This document shows, piece by piece, positions 1 to 8,434 of a DNA stretch of 64,000 nucleotides (positions within the stretch are counted from its first letter, which is position 1; every line of letters starts with the position of its first letter). The stretch is taken from NCBI GenBank assembly GCA_024235715.1, contig JACKLW010000008.1, positions 186,001 through 250,000 of the forward strand, in the 5' to 3' direction. A program made the translations under genes and the position numbers. The stretch comes from Accumulibacter sp. GTDB taxonomy: Bacteria; Pseudomonadota; Gammaproteobacteria; Burkholderiales; Rhodocyclaceae. The notes beneath the pieces were generated by a model. That model saw nothing but the letters and a program-made list of their open reading frames with translations. It did not search any database and was not told where the DNA came from.

Positions 1-1
1 C

Positions 2-412
2 ATCCCGGTGGGCACGCTCGAGGCGATGGCGCTGCACAGTGGCGGTCAGCGGGTGATCGTCGCCCTCGATGCGCGCATGGGGCAGGTCTACTACGGTTTC
101 TACGTTGATGGTGTCGGGCTGGCGGCCGTGGCCGTAGGAGACCCGGCAGACGTGCCTGTTCCCGATTCGCCTGGCTGGCTGGCCTGCGGTAACGGGCTGC
201 TGGCGTATCCCGTGCTGACCGAGCGTCTGTCGGGATGCGTGCAACGATGGCAGCCGGAACTGATGCCCGATGCCGCTCCGATAGCCCGTCTTGCCGCCTT
301 GCGCCTGGCGCGTGGCGAAAGCCTCGACGCGGCCGACGCAGCGCCCCTGTACGTGCGCAACAAGGTGGCTCTGACGGTCGCCGAGCGCCTGGCGAGCGGC
401 GGCAAAGCGTGA
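2..412 (+). CDS. tsaB: TsaB, tRNA threonylcarbamoyladenosine biosynthesis protein (C-terminal part)
   Basis: This is the 3' end of a gene that begins before the window; about 136 residues are visible of a family that usually has 220-240. TsaB is the non-catalytic partner of TsaD in making the t6A37 modification of ANN-decoding tRNAs in the cytoplasm. The visible part has the family's LDARMGQVYYG segment after a Thr-Leu-rich helix and ends with the typical PLYVRNKVA stretch, which is the usual C-terminus of TsaB. The stop overlaps the GTG start of rimI in a GTGA junction, so the two are probably translationally coupled; tsaB-rimI neighbourhood is common in proteobacteria. Confidence 0.9.
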   Translation: MPVGTLEAMALHSGGQRVIVALDARMGQVYYGFYVDGVGLAAVAVGDPADVPVPDSPGWLACGNGLLAYPVLTERLSGCVQRWQPELMPDAAPIARLAALRLARGESLDAADAAPLYVRNKVALTVAERLASGGKA

Positions 413-885
413 ATGCCGCGCTTGCCGCCGAGGTCGAGATGCTGCCCATGGGTCCAGCCGACGTCGACGAAATGCTGCTGGTCGAGCAGGGCGTCTATCG
501 CTTTCCCTGGACGCGCGGCAACTTTGTCGATTCGATTGCTGCTGGCTACGGTGTCTGGGGCTGCCGTGTCGCCGGCGAGCTGATCGCTTACTTCATACTC
601 ATGCTGGCTGTGGACGAGGCGCACCTGCTCAACCTCAGCGTCGCCGAGAAGCGCCAGAGGATGGGTTTTGGCGCCCGCATGCTGCGCCACGCCATGCTGA
701 CGGCGCGTCGGGCGGGGGCGACGATGCTCTTTCTCGAGGTTCGCCCGTCGAACAGCAGGGCTCTGGCCCTGTACGAGCATTTCGGTTTTCGCCAGATTGG
801 CGTGCGGCGCGGCTACTACGAGGCCGAAGGCGGACGCGAGGACGCCCTGGTGATGCAGCACGACCTTGACGAGGTGTCGGCATGA
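409..885 (+). CDS. rimI: Ribosomal protein S18-alanine N-acetyltransferase RimI
   Basis: GNAT-family acetyltransferase, 158 residues from the GTG at 409 that overlaps the tsaB stop; an internal ATG at 439 would give 148 residues, closer to the usual RimI length, so the start is uncertain. RimI acetylates the N-terminal alanine of ribosomal protein S18 using acetyl-CoA. Visible family marks are the FPWTRGNF segment near the N-terminus, the acetyl-CoA loop QRMGFGARML (Q/R-x-x-G-x-G/A) and the C-terminal LEVRPSNSRALALYEHFGF block followed by RRGYYEAEGGREDALVM. It lies between tsaB and a uracil-DNA glycosylase gene, with a 4-base ATGA overlap to the latter. Confidence 0.92.
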   Translation: MNAALAAEVEMLPMGPADVDEMLLVEQGVYRFPWTRGNFVDSIAAGYGVWGCRVAGELIAYFILMLAVDEAHLLNLSVAEKRQRMGFGARMLRHAMLTARRAGATMLFLEVRPSNSRALALYEHFGFRQIGVRRGYYEAEGGREDALVMQHDLDEVSA

Positions 886-1748
886 GCGAACGGAGCAAGC
901 GATCTGCTGCCGGCGCGGGCTTGACCCGCTGGCAGCTGCTGCACGAGATGGGCCTGCCGTCGCAGTGGAGGCTGCGTGAGCAGCCGGCTGTGCGGCGCGC
1001 GCGCGAGGAAGCATTGGCGATGCCGGCCGCTATTGCCCACCGGTCCGAGGAGACGGTGGCGCGTGCGCCCGTCGCAATGGTCCACGAGCGCCCGTCGGTA
1101 CCCGCTGCCGCCCCGGCCGCAGACCGCGAGCAGCAGATCGCGAGTCTGGACTGGGACCAATTGAGGCAAAGCGTTGCCGATTGTCGCGCCTGCGGGCTGT
1201 GCCAGGCGCGCCGGCAGGCGGTGCTCGGCGTTGGCGACGTGCGCGCCGACTGGCTGTTCATCGGTGAGGGCCCCGGGGCCGAGGAAGACGCCCGCGGTGA
1301 GCCTTTCGTCGGTCCGGCCGGCAAGCTGCTCGATGCCATGCTCGCGGCGATAGACCTGCGGCGCGGCGAGGATGTCTACATCGCCAACGCCGTGAAGTGT
1401 CGCCCGCCCGGAAATCGCACGCCGGAAACTGCCGAAATGGCCTTGTGCGCACCCTACCTCCGACGCCAGATCGCGCTGATCCAGCCACGCCTGATCGTTC
1501 TTCTCGGCCGCGCGGCAGCGCATGCGGTTCTCGGCGATGTGGGGTCGCTGGCCAGCCAGCGCGGTAAGACCTTTGCCTTTGAAGCGGTCGGCAGCAGCAA
1601 CGCCGCGGCCACGATTCCGGTCGTCGTCAGCTACCATCCCGCGTACCTGCTGCGCACGCTGCAGGACAAATCGAAAGCGTGGGAGGATCTCTGCCGGGCC
1701 AGGGCCCTGATGCGCGTCGCCAAGGCGGCTGCGTCGCTGCCGGCCTGA
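882..1748 (+). CDS. Uracil-DNA glycosylase, family 4 (Fe-S type)
   Basis: 288-residue protein of the family 4/5 uracil-DNA glycosylases, which remove uracil from DNA as the first step of base excision repair. The first ~85 residues are a poorly conserved linker; the enzyme core begins near residue 90. It shows the cysteines expected for the 4Fe-4S cluster (CRACGLCQAR and KCRPPGNRTP), motif A as GEGPGAEEDARGEPFVGPAG, and the C-terminal VSYHPAYLLR motif containing the active-site histidine. The start ATG at 882 overlaps the rimI stop, making tsaB-rimI-udg one transcription unit. Some databases call this N-terminally extended form a DNA polymerase-related protein; the motifs support the glycosylase. 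Confidence 0.9.
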   Translation: MSERSKRSAAGAGLTRWQLLHEMGLPSQWRLREQPAVRRAREEALAMPAAIAHRSEETVARAPVAMVHERPSVPAAAPAADREQQIASLDWDQLRQSVADCRACGLCQARRQAVLGVGDVRADWLFIGEGPGAEEDARGEPFVGPAGKLLDAMLAAIDLRRGEDVYIANAVKCRPPGNRTPETAEMALCAPYLRRQIALIQPRLIVLLGRAAAHAVLGDVGSLASQRGKTFAFEAVGSSNAAATIPVVVSYHPAYLLRTLQDKSKAWEDLCRARALMRVAKAAASLPA

Positions 1749-1771
1749 ACATCTTCATGAAGGAAACCGCT

Positions 1772-2395
1772 ATGCGCAATCGCTTTATGGCCATCGTCGT
1801 CCTGCTCGCCAGCCTGCTCTCGGGCTGCGGCTACAATACCTTCCAGACCGGTGACGAGGCGGTCAAGTCGGCGTGGTCCGAAGTGCTCAACCAGTACCAG
1901 CGGCGAGCCGACCTGGTCCCCAATCTGGTCAGCACGGTGCAGGGCTACGCCGCCCACGAAAAGGACGTGCTTACCCAGGTGACCCAGGCGCGGGCGCAGG
2001 TCGGCAGCATCCAGGCGACGCCGGAACTGGTCAACGATCCGGCCGCCTTCGCCAGGTTCCAGCAAGCGCAGGCGGGTCTCTCCAGCGCCCTGTCGCGACT
2101 GCTCGTGGTCGCCGAGAGTTACCCGCAACTGAAGGCCGACGGCGCTTTCCGTGACCTGCAGGCACAGCTCGAGGGAACCGAGAACCGGATCACGGTGGCG
2201 CGCAACCGCTACATCAAGGCGGTCGAAAGCTACAACGTCTCGGTACGCACGTTCCCGAACAACCTGACGGCGATGCTTCTCGGCTACGCGGTCAAACCGA
2301 ATTTCACGGTGGACAACGAGAAAGCGATCTCGACGGCACCAAAGGTCGACTTCCCGGCAGCGGCTGGCAAGACGTCACCGGCCGGCACGTACTGA
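1772..2395 (+). CDS. LemA family lipoprotein
   Basis: 207-residue LemA-family protein of unknown molecular function. I chose the ATG at 1772 because AAGGAA lies at a good distance upstream and the protein then starts with a lipoprotein signal peptide ending in the lipobox LLSGC (Cys about residue 19); upstream in-frame starts only add sequence overlapping the glycosylase gene. The body shows the LemA signature: an N-terminal WSEVLNQYQRRADLVPNL helix, then long amphipathic helices ending in NRYIKAVESYNVSVRTFP. It is directly followed by two TPM-domain genes, the standard LemA/TPM operon of bacteria, suggesting a shared envelope role. Confidence 0.9.
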   Translation: MRNRFMAIVVLLASLLSGCGYNTFQTGDEAVKSAWSEVLNQYQRRADLVPNLVSTVQGYAAHEKDVLTQVTQARAQVGSIQATPELVNDPAAFARFQQAQAGLSSALSRLLVVAESYPQLKADGAFRDLQAQLEGTENRITVARNRYIKAVESYNVSVRTFPNNLTAMLLGYAVKPNFTVDNEKAISTAPKVDFPAAAGKTSPAGTY

Positions 2396-2398
2396 GCG

Positions 2399-3292
2399 AT
2401 GTCGATGTCCAGGCGCCTTTCGCGGTTGCCCGGCTGGCTGCTGAGCCTGCTGCTGTTCGCCTGCACCCTGGCTGTCGCCGAGCAGCCGATTCCGCCGCTC
2501 GCGGCGCACGTCACCGACCTGACCGGCACGCTGGCCGGCGATCAGGAGGCGACGCTCGACGCCAAACTGGCCGCTTTCGAGCGCGAGAAGGGACCGCAGA
2601 TCGCGGTTCTGATCGTTGCCACGGTCAGACCGGAGACCATCGAGCAGTACGCGCTGAGGGTCGTCGAAGCCTGGAAGCTGGGTCGCCAGGGAATCGACGA
2701 CGGCGCATTGCTGTTGGTCGCCAAGGACGACCGGCGGATGCGTATCGAGGTCGGCTATGGGCTCGAAGGGGCGCTCAACGATGCCACCGCGAAGCGCATC
2801 ATCAGCGAGACGATCGTGCCGCATTTCAAGCAGGGCGAGTTCTACGCCGGCATCGAGGCCGGCGTGGACGCGATGCTCAAGGTGGTCGCCGGCGAGCCAC
2901 TGCCGGCCCCGGACGAGCAGGGGCGCCGCTCGGCGGATGCCGGTGCATCGTTCGAAGCCGTGCTCGTCGCCGGCGGAATTCTGGTGCTCATCGTTGCCGG
3001 CGCGGTGCGCGCCATCCTCGTCTTGCGCGCCATTTTCGGGCGCTTCCTGGCGGCGGGCATTGTCGCGGTCGGCGCCGGCGTGATCGCCTCGTTGATGTTC
3101 TCGTCCCTGCTGGTCGCGCTGCTCATCGGCGTACTGGCCTTCTTGCTTGCTCTGGTCGTCGATATGTCGGGCGTCGGTGGAGCGTTTTCGAGTGGCGGGT
3201 CGTGGGGTGGCGGCCGTCGCAGAGGCGGTTCCGGGGGCTTTTCGGGCGGTGGTGGCGGTTTCGGCGGCGGCGGCGCTTCGGGGGGATGGTGA
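2399..3292 (+). CDS. TPM domain protein (YgcG type) with Gly-rich tail
   Basis: 297 residues. An N-terminal signal peptide (LLSLLLFACTLAVAEQ, cleavage near residue 28) is followed by a TPM domain (about residues 35-160) with VTDLTGTL, the typical start, and RIEVGYGLEGALND, the most conserved block. Two hydrophobic segments follow (about residues 185-205 and 217-250), then a C-terminal Gly/Ser-rich tail. TPM domains are linked to photosystem repair in plants but have no settled role in bacteria. The gene sits 3 bases after lemA and its stop overlaps the next TPM gene by one base, so the three are almost certainly co-transcribed. Confidence 0.88.
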   Translation: MSMSRRLSRLPGWLLSLLLFACTLAVAEQPIPPLAAHVTDLTGTLAGDQEATLDAKLAAFEREKGPQIAVLIVATVRPETIEQYALRVVEAWKLGRQGIDDGALLLVAKDDRRMRIEVGYGLEGALNDATAKRIISETIVPHFKQGEFYAGIEAGVDAMLKVVAGEPLPAPDEQGRRSADAGASFEAVLVAGGILVLIVAGAVRAILVLRAIFGRFLAAGIVAVGAGVIASLMFSSLLVALLIGVLAFLLALVVDMSGVGGAFSSGGSWGGGRRRGGSGGFSGGGGGFGGGGASGGW

Positions 3293-3789
3293 TGGAACCG
3301 GGAAGACTGTTGCGCCATCTGGTGCTGCCTGACTGGTGGGTGCGGCGTGTGTTTTCACGGCAGGTGCTGCGGCGGCTTGAGGAGGCGATAGCCGCGTCGG
3401 AGGCCGCACATTCGGGGGAGTTGCGCTTGGTGGTCGAAGGCAATCTGCCACTGGCCGCGCTGTGGCGCGGGCAATCACCGCGGCTGCGGGCCCTCGAACT
3501 GTTTTCGCAGCTCGGCGTCTGGGATACCGAGCACAACAGCGGCGTGCTGATCTACCTGCAACTGATCGACCGCCGGGTGGAGATCGTCGCCGATCGGGGC
3601 ATCGACGGTCGCGTCGGTCGGCCGTTCTGGGACGCTGTCTGCCGGCGGATGGAAAGCGCGTTCAGTACCGGGGACTTTGAAGAAGGCACCCTGGCGGCGC
3701 TGAACACGATTACCGAAGCCCTGCGTGAACACTTCCCCGCGCCCGCCGGGAACCCCGACGAGCTGCCAAATGCGCCGCTGCTGCTCTAG
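3292..3789 (+). CDS. Second TPM domain protein, no signal peptide
   Basis: 165-residue TPM-family protein. The ATG at 3292 overlaps the preceding stop in a TGATG junction and has the purine-rich run GGGGGATGG just upstream; an in-frame ATG at 3286 is equally possible. The TPM core is visible as AHSGELRLVVEG, LGVWDTEHNSGVLIYL, and VEIVADRGIDGRVG, which corresponds to the GYGLEG region of classical TPM proteins. Unlike its upstream neighbour it has no signal peptide, no membrane segment and no Gly-rich tail, so it probably acts in the cytoplasm or at the inner face of the membrane. It completes the lemA-TPM-TPM operon and overlaps the convergent Lrp-type gene by four bases. Confidence 0.85.
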   Translation: MEPGRLLRHLVLPDWWVRRVFSRQVLRRLEEAIAASEAAHSGELRLVVEGNLPLAALWRGQSPRLRALELFSQLGVWDTEHNSGVLIYLQLIDRRVEIVADRGIDGRVGRPFWDAVCRRMESAFSTGDFEEGTLAALNTITEALREHFPAPAGNPDELPNAPLLL

Positions 3790-4307
3790 GTTTCGGCGTA
3801 ACGGACGCGCTGGCGTGGCTTGCTCGGCTGTGTCAGGTGGCCGAGGGGCAAGACATGCGTCTGTTTTACCTTTTGCAGGGCAATGCTGGTCTTGATGCGC
3901 GCGACACCGGGCAGGCAGAGCAGGCTTTTCATCATCAGTTCGGAGAACGAGGCCAGGTCAGGGACGACAATGCGCAGCATGTAGTCCGCGTCGCCGCTGA
4001 TCGAGAAACAGTCGACCACTTCCGGCATCGCCGACACCGCGCTTTCGAAGGTCTCGCTGGCACTGTCGCCATGGCTTTCCAGGATCACCTGGGCAAAGGC
4101 AGTGACGCCCAGGCCAAGCGCCGCAGGCGCAAGCAGCGCGACGTAGCCGGCAATGACGCCATCTTCTTCGAGCCGCTGGATGCGACGACTGATCTGCGAC
4201 GCCGACAGCTTGATCTGCTCGCCGAGGGTTGCGTTGGTCGCGTTGCCTTTTCGCTGCAATGCATCGAGAAGTGCAAGATCATAACGGTCTATGGTTATCT
4301 TTGACAT
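3786..4307 (-). CDS. Lrp/AsnC family transcriptional regulator
   Basis: 173 residues from ATG at 4307; an upstream in-frame start at 4367 would run through the divergent promoter region. The N-terminal winged HTH (residues about 5-60) reads DLALLDALQRKGNATNATLG then LSASQISRRIQRLEEDGVI, a typical AsnC-type helix-turn-helix. The C-terminal RAM ligand-binding/oligomerisation domain includes PEVVDCFSISGDADYMLRIV and LLCLPGVARIKTSIALQKVK. It is divergently transcribed from an aromatic 2-oxoacid decarboxylase gene, with a perfect 7+7 inverted repeat between them, so it most likely senses an amino acid or oxoacid and controls that gene. The effector is not known; an aromatic amino acid is an inference from the neighbour. 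Confidence 0.92.
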   Translation of the reverse strand: MSKITIDRYDLALLDALQRKGNATNATLGEQIKLSASQISRRIQRLEEDGVIAGYVALLAPAALGLGVTAFAQVILESHGDSASETFESAVSAMPEVVDCFSISGDADYMLRIVVPDLASFSELMMKSLLCLPGVARIKTSIALQKVKQTHVLPLGHLTQPSKPRQRVRYAET

Positions 4308-4319
4308 CCAATTGCCAAT

Positions 4320-4340
4320 CTGCGCATGAAATGTGCGCAG
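4320..4340. promoter_or_regulatory. Inverted repeat, candidate operator between Lrp-type gene and ipdC
   Basis: A perfect palindrome with arms CTGCGCA and TGCGCAG around the 7-base centre TGAAATG. It lies 13 bases upstream of the Lrp-type start and about 100 bases upstream of the decarboxylase start. The 21-bp overall size and A/T-rich centre fit binding sites of Lrp/AsnC dimers, so autoregulation plus control of the divergent gene is likely. Confidence 0.5.
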
Positions 4341-4438
4341 TATAGGGATTTTCTCGGACGCTTCCAATAGCTGTCGCGTTGTCGCGCGCCGTCCCCGCCG
4401 GCGATCATCGTCGTCTGACCAGAATGGAGAACCTGCTC

Positions 4439-6064
4439 ATGAACAACCTCGCGGAATCCCTGCTGCTGGCGCTCAAGGCGCACGGTGCGCGCCAGATATT
4501 CGGCATCCCCGGTGACTTTGCCTTGCCCTTCTTCAAGATCATCGAGGAATCGCAGATCTTGCCTTTATACACTCTGTCGCACGAACCCGGTGTCGGTTTT
4601 GCCGCGGACGCCGCCGCACGAATCGTCGGCGGGCTTGGCGTCGCCGCCGTCACCTACGGCGCTGGCGCGCTGAACATGGTGAACGCGGTGGCCGCCGCGT
4701 ATGCCGAGAAGTCGCCGCTGGTCGTCCTCTCGGGCGGACCTGGCAAAAACGAATCGATGACCGGCTTGCTTCTGCACCATCAGGCCAAGACACTCGATTC
4801 GCAGTTCCAGATCTTCCGGGAGATCACCTGCGACCAGGTGCGGCTCGACGACGCCGAACGGGCACCCCGCGACATTGCCCGCGTCCTGGCCAACTGTCTG
4901 CGTTACTCGCGGCCGGTGTACATCGAGCTGCCGCGCGACATGGTCGGCCAGTCTTGCAAAGCGGTGGTCGAGGCGCCGGCGCCGGTGGTCGATCAGGATG
5001 CGCTCGACGCCTGTGTCGGCGAGATTCTTGCTCGCCTGCGGCGCGCCAGCCGGCCGGCGCTGATGGTCGGCGTCGAGGTCCGTCGCTTCGGCCTGGAATC
5101 ACGCGTGGCCGAGCTCGCTCACCGCCTGGCGCTACCGGTGGTCACCAGCTTCATGGGACGCGGCCTCCTGGCCGACGCCGTTACGCAGCCGCTCGGCACC
5201 TACATGGGCGTTGCCGGTCTGCCCGAGGTGACGGAACTGGTCGAGAGTTCGGATGGCCTGTTCCTGCTCGGAGTAATCGTCTGCGACACCAATTTCGGCG
5301 TTTCGGCGAGCAGGATCGATCTGCGCAAGACCATCCAGGCGCTCGATGAGCAGGTGAGTATCGCCTACCATACCTATCCGCGGATATCGCTCACGGCGCT
5401 GGTCGACCGGCTGCTCGCAAGCGTGCCCGCCGGGTCCGCGACCTGTGCGATGGCGCCGCGCAGCTTCCCGCGCAATATGGTCGCCGACGCGGCGACGCTG
5501 ACGCCAGCCGATATTGCGGCGGCGGTCAATGATCTGATGGCCATACACGGCAGGCTGCCGATTGCCTCGGACATAGGCGATTGCCTGTTCACCGCGATGG
5601 ATATCGAGCACACTGCGCTTGTCGCCCCGGGTTACTACGCAACCATGGGCTTCGGGGTGCCGGCCGGTCTTGGCCTGCAGGCGGCGACAGGTCAGCGGCC
5701 GCTGATCCTGGTCGGTGACGGGGCCTTCCAGATGACCGGCTGGGAACTCGGCAATTGCCAGCGCTATGGCTGGGATCCGATCGTTCTGCTGTTCAACAAC
5801 GCCAGCTGGGAAATGCTGCGCACCTTCCAGCCCGAGTCCCGCTTCAACGACCTCGGCCACTGGGGATTTGCCGAAATGGCCGCCGGACTCGGTGGCGATG
5901 GGCAGCGGGTGGGCAGCCGCGCAGAACTGAAGGCGGCGCTCGACAAGGCGCTGGCGACGCGTGGCCGATTTCAGCTCATCGAGCTGACGATAGCGCGCGG
6001 TGTGCTGTCGACCACGCTGGCCCGCTTCGTTGCCGGCGTCAAGCAGCTCAATGCAGGCCGGTAG
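4439..6064 (+). CDS. ipdC: Indolepyruvate/phenylpyruvate decarboxylase (ThDP-dependent)
   Basis: 541 residues, full length for this family. It decarboxylates an aromatic 2-oxoacid (phenylpyruvate and/or indole-3-pyruvate) to the aldehyde using thiamine diphosphate and Mg2+. The N-terminal PYR domain carries FGIPGDFALPFFK and the catalytic-Glu region TLSHEPGVGFAADAAAR; the C-terminal PP domain has the ThDP motif from GDGAFQMTGWELGN to LLFNNASWE. Resemblance to the Azospirillum enzyme, which serves auxin synthesis and phenylpyruvate breakdown, is strong along the whole length. The ATG at 4439 has GGAG 9 bases upstream; ATG 4424 is an alternative. It is divergent from an Lrp-type regulator. Substrate preference cannot be read from the sequence, so the gene symbol is tentative. 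Confidence 0.87.
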   Translation: MNNLAESLLLALKAHGARQIFGIPGDFALPFFKIIEESQILPLYTLSHEPGVGFAADAAARIVGGLGVAAVTYGAGALNMVNAVAAAYAEKSPLVVLSGGPGKNESMTGLLLHHQAKTLDSQFQIFREITCDQVRLDDAERAPRDIARVLANCLRYSRPVYIELPRDMVGQSCKAVVEAPAPVVDQDALDACVGEILARLRRASRPALMVGVEVRRFGLESRVAELAHRLALPVVTSFMGRGLLADAVTQPLGTYMGVAGLPEVTELVESSDGLFLLGVIVCDTNFGVSASRIDLRKTIQALDEQVSIAYHTYPRISLTALVDRLLASVPAGSATCAMAPRSFPRNMVADAATLTPADIAAAVNDLMAIHGRLPIASDIGDCLFTAMDIEHTALVAPGYYATMGFGVPAGLGLQAATGQRPLILVGDGAFQMTGWELGNCQRYGWDPIVLLFNNASWEMLRTFQPESRFNDLGHWGFAEMAAGLGGDGQRVGSRAELKAALDKALATRGRFQLIELTIARGVLSTTLARFVAGVKQLNAGR

Positions 6065-6099
6065 CTGGCCGCCGCCGGCAACAGGGCGGTGCAGCAGGC

Positions 6100-7362
6100 T
6101 CAGTGCGCGCTGTCGTCAAGGTGAATCACATCATCGCGCTGCCGCTGGTTGGCGTGGTGGCGCAGTTTGACGAGAAACATCGAGCCGCTGAGGAAGAGAC
6201 CGAACAGCGTGATTACCAGGTAGATCGACATCTCCGAACGGACCATCAGGAAGTAGACGCCGGTCATGGCCAGTATGGACAGATTCTCGTTGAAATTCTG
6301 CACTGCGATCGAGTGCCCGGCACCCATCAGAATGTGGCCCCGATGCTGCAGCAGCGCGTTCATCGGCACCACGAAGAAGCCCGACAGGGCGCCGATCACG
6401 ACCAGCAGGGGTACCGCCAGCCAGGTGTGCTGAACGAAGTTCATGGCCATCACGATGATGCCCATGGCGATGCCCAGCGGAATCACTCGCACGGCCTTGC
6501 GCAGGGTGACCATTCTTGCGGCTCCGACAGCGCCCAGCGCGACGCCGACGGCCACCACCCCCTGCAACATGCTCGACTTCGAGAGGTCGAGTTGCAAGGC
6601 GCTTTCCGACCACTTGATGACGATGAACTGCAGGGTGGCACCGGCACCCCAGAACAGCGTGGTTACCGCCAGCGAGATCTGGCCCAGGCGGTCACGCCAG
6701 AGCAGCAGCAGGCAATGGTTGAATTCGCGTAGCAGATACCAGGGATTGCGGTGCAGAACCCGGTGATCGACGCCGGTGTCCGGGATGTAGAGGTTGAATA
6801 GCGCCGCCAGCACATAGAAAGCGGCAACAAAACAGATCGCCATTTCACCAACCGTATCGACGCCGGTGTCGATCAGCGGAAGGTCCATGCTGAGCAGCGA
6901 GGCGGCAATGTCCGGTCTGATCAACAGGCCGCCAACGACGACCCCAAGGATTATGGCGGCGACGGTGAGGCCTTCGATCCAGCCGTTGGCGACAACCAGC
7001 AGACGGTGCGGGAGGTACTCGGTCAGGATGCCGTACTTGGCCGGTGAGTAAGCCGCGGCGCCGAGGCCGACCACGGCATAGGCCAGCAAGGGGTGGACGT
7101 TGAAGTACATCATCGCGCAACCGACGATCTTGATGCCGTTGCTGATGAACATTACGCGCCACTTCGGCATCGAGTCGGCAAAAGCGCCAACGAAGGCGGC
7201 GAGAACGACGTAGGAGACCGTGAAGAAGGTCTTCAGCAGAGGCTCGTATTCACTTGGCGCCTGCATGTCGCGCAAGATCGAGATGGCAACGATGAGCAGA
7301 ACGTTGTCGGCCAGCGCCGAAAAGAACTGCGCAGCCATGATGAGGTAGAAGCCTAAAGGCAT
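6100..7362 (-). CDS. lplT: Lysophospholipid transporter LplT (MFS)
   Basis: 420-residue inner-membrane protein of the major facilitator superfamily with about 12 hydrophobic segments. LplT flips lysophospholipids to the inner leaflet for re-acylation. The start FYLIMAAQFFSALADNVLLI and the loop GAAAYSPAKYGILTEYLP are characteristic of LplT, as is FFVVPMNALLQHRG in the second half. No aas acyltransferase gene is next to it, so acylation would be done elsewhere. It is transcribed away from a LysR-alr-radA unit; lplT next to alr and radA is a recurring arrangement in betaproteobacteria. Confidence 0.92.
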   Translation of the reverse strand: MPLGFYLIMAAQFFSALADNVLLIVAISILRDMQAPSEYEPLLKTFFTVSYVVLAAFVGAFADSMPKWRVMFISNGIKIVGCAMMYFNVHPLLAYAVVGLGAAAYSPAKYGILTEYLPHRLLVVANGWIEGLTVAAIILGVVVGGLLIRPDIAASLLSMDLPLIDTGVDTVGEMAICFVAAFYVLAALFNLYIPDTGVDHRVLHRNPWYLLREFNHCLLLLWRDRLGQISLAVTTLFWGAGATLQFIVIKWSESALQLDLSKSSMLQGVVAVGVALGAVGAARMVTLRKAVRVIPLGIAMGIIVMAMNFVQHTWLAVPLLVVIGALSGFFVVPMNALLQHRGHILMGAGHSIAVQNFNENLSILAMTGVYFLMVRSEMSIYLVITLFGLFLSGSMFLVKLRHHANQRQRDDVIHLDDSAH

Positions 7363-7531
7363 GGATCGTTCTGCAGGGGCTGTTCTTGATATGCTGGGCT
7401 TATACCATGAAAGGCGGCAACTTGTTTAGCGCAGCGGGTGGCGGCTTCGTGGACGCTGTTCGTGACGCTCTGTCCGGCGCGCCGGTTTTGTGTTTGAATA
7501 GAAAAAATAAGTCGAAGGAGAGGGGGGACTT

Positions 7532-8434
7532 ATGGCAGATCGTCGCCTTCAGGTGTTTCACGCCGTCGCCAAACATCTTTCGTTTACCAAGGCGGGCGAG
7601 GCGCTGCACATGACACAGCCGGCCGTGACCTTTCAGATCAAGCAGCTCGAAGAACGCTTCAATACCCGCCTTTTCGATCGTGGTGGCGGGCGTATTTCGC
7701 TGACGCCGGCAGGTAATCTGGTGCTCGACTACGCCGATCGCATCCTTGGACTGTCCGCCGAACTCGATATCCGTGTCGCCGAAATGACCGGGCAGATGAG
7801 CGGCAGCCTGCTGGTGGGCGCCAGCACGACGATTGCCGAGTTCATGCTGCCGCCGATCCTCGGCGAGTTCAACGTACGTTTTCCGCAGGTCAGGGCCCGC
7901 TTGACCGTCGCCAACTCGGATGCGATCAGCAATGCCATCGCCGCGCATACGCTCGACATCGGCCTCGTTGAAGCGCCGGTCAACCAGCCAGGCCTGCAAT
8001 GCGAGGTCTGTGGCGAGGACGAGCTGCAGGTGGTGTGTACGCCCAACCATCCGCTGGCAGGCCGCAAGGAACTCGAAGCACGTAGCCTGTTGGCTCATGA
8101 CTTCGTTGCCCGCGAGTCCGGGTCGAGCACCCGCGAAGTCACCGACGGCTATTTGCGCGCCTGCGGTGTGGAGCCCGAACAGCTCAAGGTGGTGATGGAG
8201 CTGTCCAGTCCGGAAGCGCTGAAGGGCGTGGTGGCGGCCGGCCTCGGTTTCTCGATCGTGTCGCGGGCCAGTTTCGAGAAGGAGCGCCAGCTGGGGACGC
8301 TGGTCGGTGTTCCCCTGCGGCCAGCCTTGAAGCGAACGCTGTCGCTGGTCTATCCGAAGGAACGCTTCCGCTCGCAGGTGGTGCTCAGCTTCGTCGAGTT
8401 CGCCAGGAACAAACTGAGAGAGCTGTCCGACTGA
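7532..8434 (+). CDS. LysR family transcriptional regulator
   Basis: 300 residues. The N-terminal winged HTH (residues 1-60) reads RLQVFHAVAKHLSFTKAGEA followed by QPAVTFQIKQLEERFNTRLF; the rest is a periplasmic-binding-protein-like effector domain (residues about 90-295) starting GSLLVGASTTIAEFMLPPIL. The sequence is closest in style to the CysL/CbbR subgroup of LysR proteins. AAGGAGAGGGGGG upstream is a strong ribosome-binding site. It is divergent from lplT and its stop overlaps the alr start in a TGATG junction, so it is co-transcribed with alr; its target is not evident, and lplT is a candidate because they share the intergenic region. Confidence 0.9.
   Translation: MADRRLQVFHAVAKHLSFTKAGEALHMTQPAVTFQIKQLEERFNTRLFDRGGGRISLTPAGNLVLDYADRILGLSAELDIRVAEMTGQMSGSLLVGASTTIAEFMLPPILGEFNVRFPQVRARLTVANSDAISNAIAAHTLDIGLVEAPVNQPGLQCEVCGEDELQVVCTPNHPLAGRKELEARSLLAHDFVARESGSSTREVTDGYLRACGVEPEQLKVVMELSSPEALKGVVAAGLGFSIVSRASFEKERQLGTLVGVPLRPALKRTLSLVYPKERFRSQVVLSFVEFARNKLRELSD

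Noticed and set aside
5755-6732. 325-codon plus-strand frame overlapping ipdC and lplT
   Set aside because: It runs out of frame through the ipdC end and antisense through lplT; both of those genes have clear family motifs.
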